Origin: Pelomonas sp041914785
GTDB taxonomy: Bacteria > Pseudomonadota > Gammaproteobacteria > Burkholderiales > Burkholderiaceae_C
Length of the DNA stretch: 24,810 nucleotides
Direction of reading: 5' to 3'
NCBI GenBank assembly: GCA_041914785.1
Contig: JAYSCT010000072.1
Coordinates: 1-24,810, forward strand
The translations under genes were made by a program, and so were the position numbers. This document shows, piece after piece, positions 22,043 through 24,810 of this stretch (its first letter is position 1; every line of letters begins with the position of its first letter). The notes beneath the pieces were generated by a model. It did no database searches. It saw nothing but the letters and a program-made list of their open reading frames with translations, and was not told the origin of the DNA.

Positions 22043-22948
22043 ATGAAAGCACGCATCGGCATCATCGGCACGGGCTGGGTTGGCACCAGCGTCGCGTTCT
22101 CCACCCTGCTGGCCGGCCACGCCGGCGAACTCTGGCTGAACGACCAGCGCAGCGACGTCGCCGAGGGCGAGGCCATGGACCTGGCCGACGGCGCGGCCTT
22201 CTACCCGGCCTGCGACGTGCGCGCCGTGCCGCTGGCGAAGATGCGCGAGGCCGACATCGTCGTGCTCGCCGCGGGCCGCAACGGCCGGCCGGACGAAAGC
22301 CGGCTGGACCTGCTGCGCGACAACGCCCGCATCGCCGCCGGCATCGGCCGCGCGCTGGCGGGCTTCCCCGGCATCGTGCTCGTCGTCACCAACCCGGTGG
22401 ACGTGCTGACCCGCGTCGTGCAGGCGGCCAGCGGGCTGCCGCCGGAGCGCGTCATCGGCACCGGCACGCTGCTGGACACGGCGCGGCTGCGCGAGCGGCT
22501 GGCGACGCGCCTGGGCGTGTCGCCGCAGTCGGTGCATGCCCAGGTGGTGGGCGAGCATGGCGACTCGTCGGTGGCGCTGTGGTCCGGCGCGCGGGTGGGC
22601 GGCGTGGCGCTGCGCGACTGGCCCGGCTGGCGCGTCGACGAGGAACCGGCGCTGGCCCAGGCGGTGCGCCGCGCGGCCTACGAGGTCATCCGCCGCAAGG
22701 GCGCCACCAACCACGCCATCGGCCTCGTGACGGCGGAGCTGATCGGCTGCATCGTCAACGACGAGCGGCGGCTGCTGCCGGTCAGCCGCGTGCAGGACGA
22801 CGGCATCGCGCTGTCGCTGCCGGCGCTGGTGGGCGCGGGCGGCGCCCGGCCGGCCGCGCTGCCGGTGATGGACCGCGCCGAGCGCGAGGCGCTGGTGGCG
22901 TCCAGCGAGGTGCTGGACCGCGCGTTCGGCTCGCTCAGCGGGTCCTGA
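22043..22948 (+). CDS. L-lactate/malate dehydrogenase family 2-hydroxyacid dehydrogenase
   Basis: A 301-residue NAD-dependent enzyme with the nucleotide motif GIIGTGWVGTSVAF (6-19). The catalytic His172 is in GEHGDSS, its partner Asp145 and the substrate-carboxylate Arg148 are in LLDTARLR, Arg87 on the active-site loop is in ESRLDLL, and TNPVDVLT is at 116-123. Overall it is most like L-lactate dehydrogenases (KGATNHAIG, SVSRVQ-like ending). However, the specificity position six residues before Arg87, Gln in lactate and Arg in malate dehydrogenases, is Gly81 in AGRNGRPDESR. The preferred 2-oxoacid may therefore be larger or different from pyruvate, so the gene is left unnamed. Its end overlaps the convergent chemoreceptor gene by 14 bases. 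It may be leaderless. Confidence 0.85.
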   Translation: MKARIGIIGTGWVGTSVAFSTLLAGHAGELWLNDQRSDVAEGEAMDLADGAAFYPACDVRAVPLAKMREADIVVLAAGRNGRPDESRLDLLRDNARIAAGIGRALAGFPGIVLVVTNPVDVLTRVVQAASGLPPERVIGTGTLLDTARLRERLATRLGVSPQSVHAQVVGEHGDSSVALWSGARVGGVALRDWPGWRVDEEPALAQAVRRAAYEVIRRKGATNHAIGLVTAELIGCIVNDERRLLPVSRVQDDGIALSLPALVGAGGARPAALPVMDRAEREALVASSEVLDRAFGSLSGS

Positions 22949-24017
22949 AGCGGCCCACCAGCTCGTTGAGCCGGCCGGCCTGCGACTTCAGGCTCTCGGC
23001 CGCGGCGGCGCCCTCCTCCACCAGCGCGGCGTTCTGCTGCATGGACTGGTCCAGCCGGTCCACCGAGTCGGCGATCTCGCGCAGCCCGGCGCTCTGCGTG
23101 CGGGCCAGCTCGGTGGCGTCCTTGATGAGGTGGGCCACCCGCTCCACGTTGGCGACGACGTCCTGCATCTGCGTGCCGGCGTCGTTCACCAGCCTCGACC
23201 CGGCATCCACCTGTTCCACGCTGGCGCTGATCAGCGACTTGATCTCCCGGGCCGCCTCGGCACTGCGGCCGGCCAGCGAGCGCACCTCGGAGGCCACGAC
23301 CGCGAAGCCGCGCCCCTGCTCGCCGGCCCGCGCCGCCTCCACCGCGGCGTTGAGCGCGAGGATGTTGGTCTGGAACGCGATGCCGTCGATGACGCCGATG
23401 ATGTCGGCGATCTTGCGGCTGCTCTGGCTGACGCCGTTCATCGCCTCGACCGCGTTCAGCACCACGGCGCCGCTCTGGCGGGCCTGCGCCGACGTGCTCT
23501 GCGCCAGCGCGCTGGCCTCGTCCATCGCCTCGCTGCTGTGGCGGGCGGCCTCGGTCATCTGGCGCATGGAGCTGGCGGCCTGCTGCAGGTCGGCGCTGCC
23601 CTGCTCGGTGCGCTGCGACAGGTCGAGGTTGCCGGCCGCGATCTCGGTGGCCGCCGTGTTGACCTGCTCGGCGCCGTCGCGCAGCGTGCTCATCATGCTG
23701 CGCAGCGTGTCCTGCAGCTTCACGAGTGCCGACATGCCGGCCCGCGCGCTGGAGTTGCCGCGCAGCGGGATGTCCTCGCGCAGGTCGCCGTCGCTCATGC
23801 GGTGGGCGCCGCTGAGCAGGTCGGTCAGGAAGGTGCCGACGCTCTTGGCGCCGTCCAGGTAGACGAAGGCGATCAGCCCGCCCAGCACCAGGCAGCCGCC
23901 GATGAGCCAGCCGGCCGGCATGCCGTACAGCACGCCGGCGATGACGTAGACCTGCAGCGCGACGGACAGCCCCAGGTACAGGGCCAGGCGCTGGGCGATC
24001 GAGAGGTTGGCAAACAT
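22935..24017 (-). CDS. Methyl-accepting chemotaxis protein lacking a periplasmic sensor domain
   Basis: A 360-residue chemoreceptor. Two hydrophobic segments (about 11-31 and 36-53) are joined by only a few periplasmic residues (YGMPAG). A HAMP-like linker (about 54-110) leads to the signalling coiled coil. The hairpin tip that contacts CheA and CheW is intact (IIGVIDGIAFQTNILALNAA and onward, about 207-250), and Glu/Gln-rich methylation-helix candidates lie on both sides. It has no C-terminal NWETF-type CheR tether. Signal input therefore cannot be a classical periplasmic ligand; membrane state, another membrane protein or a HAMP-level input are alternatives. AAGGAG lies 9 bases before the ATG at 24017. 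No flagellar or che genes are nearby. Confidence 0.9.
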   Translation of the reverse strand: MFANLSIAQRLALYLGLSVALQVYVIAGVLYGMPAGWLIGGCLVLGGLIAFVYLDGAKSVGTFLTDLLSGAHRMSDGDLREDIPLRGNSSARAGMSALVKLQDTLRSMMSTLRDGAEQVNTAATEIAAGNLDLSQRTEQGSADLQQAASSMRQMTEAARHSSEAMDEASALAQSTSAQARQSGAVVLNAVEAMNGVSQSSRKIADIIGVIDGIAFQTNILALNAAVEAARAGEQGRGFAVVASEVRSLAGRSAEAAREIKSLISASVEQVDAGSRLVNDAGTQMQDVVANVERVAHLIKDATELARTQSAGLREIADSVDRLDQSMQQNAALVEEGAAAAESLKSQAGRLNELVGRFRTR

Positions 24018-24117
24018 CGGGGCGGTCTCCTTCGTCTGGGGTAATGGCTCAATTTATCGCGCCACGAACCGCCGCCGCGTGGAAGTTTCACGACTTCGGC
24101 GCCGCCCTTGCTCCCGC

Positions 24118-24810
24118 TCAGGCCAGCGCCCGCCCGATCAGGATCTTCTGCACCTCGCTCGTGCCCTCGTAGATCTGGCACACGCGCACGTCGCGGTAGA
24201 TGCGCTCGACGGGGAAGTCGCTGAGGTAGCCGTAGCCGCCGTGGATCTGGATGGCATCGGAGCAGACGCGCTCGGCCATCTCGCTGGCGAACAGCTTGGC
24301 CATGGCGGCTTCCTTCAGGCAGGGCCGGCCGGCGTCCTTCAGGCTGGCGGCATGCCAGATCAGCTGGCGCGCGGCCTCGATCTGCGTCGCCATGTCGGCC
24401 AGCTTGAACTGCACCGCCTGGTGCTGAAAGATGGGCTGGCCGAAGGTGACGCGGTCCTGGCTGTAGCGCAGTGCTGCCTCGAAGGCCGCGCGGGCCATGC
24501 CCACCGCCTGCGACGCGATGCCGATGCGCCCGCCCTCCAGGCCCGACAGCGCGATCTTCAGGCCCTGGCCCTCGTCACCCAGCCGGTTGGCGGCGGGCAC
24601 GCGGCAGTTCTCGAACAGGATCTGCGCCGTGTCGCTGCTGTGCTGGCCCATCTTCTCCTCGATGCGCGCCACCGTGTAGCCGGGCGTGGCGGTGGGCACG
24701 AGGAAGGCGCTGATGCCCTTCTTGCCGGCGGCCTTGTCGGTGACGGCCATGACGATGGCCACGTCGCCATGCTTGCCGCTGGTGATGAACTGCTTGACGC
24801 CGTTGAGCAC
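24118..24810 (-). CDS. Acyl-CoA dehydrogenase, C-terminal part (5' end beyond window)
   Basis: The last 231 codons of an acyl-CoA dehydrogenase that oxidises acyl-CoA to trans-2-enoyl-CoA with FAD and passes electrons to ETF. Visible blocks are the FAD/substrate strand LNGVKQFITSGKHGD, the RIGIASQAVGMARAAFEAAL helix, YSQDRVTFGQPIFQHQAVQF, AIQIHGGYGYLSDFPVERIYRD and the terminal QIYEGTSEVQKILIGR. The Glu of YEGTSE is at the catalytic base position of the short/medium-chain class. The gene begins beyond base 24810, since the first visible codon GTG is internal. Chain-length specificity cannot be told from this part. The stop codon lies 100 bases upstream of the chemoreceptor start on the same strand. 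Confidence 0.93.
   Translation of the reverse strand: MLNGVKQFITSGKHGDVAIVMAVTDKAAGKKGISAFLVPTATPGYTVARIEEKMGQHSSDTAQILFENCRVPAANRLGDEGQGLKIALSGLEGGRIGIASQAVGMARAAFEAALRYSQDRVTFGQPIFQHQAVQFKLADMATQIEAARQLIWHAASLKDAGRPCLKEAAMAKLFASEMAERVCSDAIQIHGGYGYLSDFPVERIYRDVRVCQIYEGTSEVQKILIGRALA

Noticed and set aside
19411..22176. 921-residue minus-strand frame overlapping gspA-gspB in another phase
   Set aside because: The GspA Walker motifs and the GspB N-terminal signature occur in the other phase, and this reading has no recognisable domain.
24018..24117. Possible flagellar sigma-28 promoter before the chemoreceptor (CGCGATAA)
   Set aside because: The -10-like part fits six of eight positions, but there is no TAAA element 15 bases upstream.

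Overview
The window is chromosomal DNA from a very G+C-rich (about 70% by eye) Gram-negative bacterium. Its gene content points to Betaproteobacteria, order Burkholderiales, probably the Rubrivivax/Roseateles/Leptothrix side of that order. The placement is an inference from family resemblance: a tsaB-rimI-uracil-DNA-glycosylase cluster, GspA/GspB of a type II secretion system, flavocytochrome c sulfide dehydrogenase, short GloA, MidA, TspO and NnrU. I see no phage, insertion sequence, CRISPR array or integrase. The region is mostly core genome with some accessory content.

Layout, left to right. (1) 1-97: 5' part of a tRNA-Leu(CAG) gene on the minus strand with its promoter. (2) 98-3303: a lysine-catabolism module, with an ALDH7-type aminoadipate-semialdehyde dehydrogenase and a saccharopine-dehydrogenase-like enzyme (possibly lysine 6-dehydrogenase) on the minus strand and a divergent Lrp/AsnC regulator. 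A clear dyad and a 21-bp-phased direct repeat lie between them. (3) 3323-7099, plus strand: an NnrU-family membrane protein, an unusual 748-residue fusion of a papain-like peptidase and an alpha/beta hydrolase, a small Cys-rich lipoprotein, and glyoxalase I. (4) 13926 down to 7101, minus strand: seven closely packed genes, tsaB, rimI, a UDG-like protein, a PAS-PAS-GGDEF-EAL protein, midA, and the cytochrome and flavoprotein subunits of a flavocytochrome c sulfide dehydrogenase. Three junctions are 4-base overlaps and the rest are gaps of 9-16 bases. (5) 13972-15858: TspO (minus), a divergent 57-residue membrane miniprotein and a signal peptidase I paralogue. (6) 15873-19414, minus: an envelope pair of unknown function, a 751-residue lipoprotein and a 401-residue exported, probably outer-membrane protein, separated by a strong intrinsic terminator. 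(7) 19674-21998, minus: gspA-gspB, ending in another intrinsic terminator. (8) 22043-24810: a lactate/malate-dehydrogenase-family enzyme (plus), a methyl-accepting chemotaxis protein with almost no periplasmic domain, and the 3' part of an acyl-CoA dehydrogenase (both minus).

The least routine items are the peptidase-hydrolase fusion; the UDG-like protein that keeps its iron-sulfur cysteines but has lost its catalytic motifs; the GC-rich in-frame insertion in RimI; a lactate-dehydrogenase relative with Gly at the substrate-specificity position; and a recurrent TAnACT-like hexamer 6-8 bases before several start codons that lack a Shine-Dalgarno, suggesting leaderless transcripts. No intergenic stretch longer than about 300 bases exists. 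The longest, 19415-19673, holds a terminator and a probable promoter.
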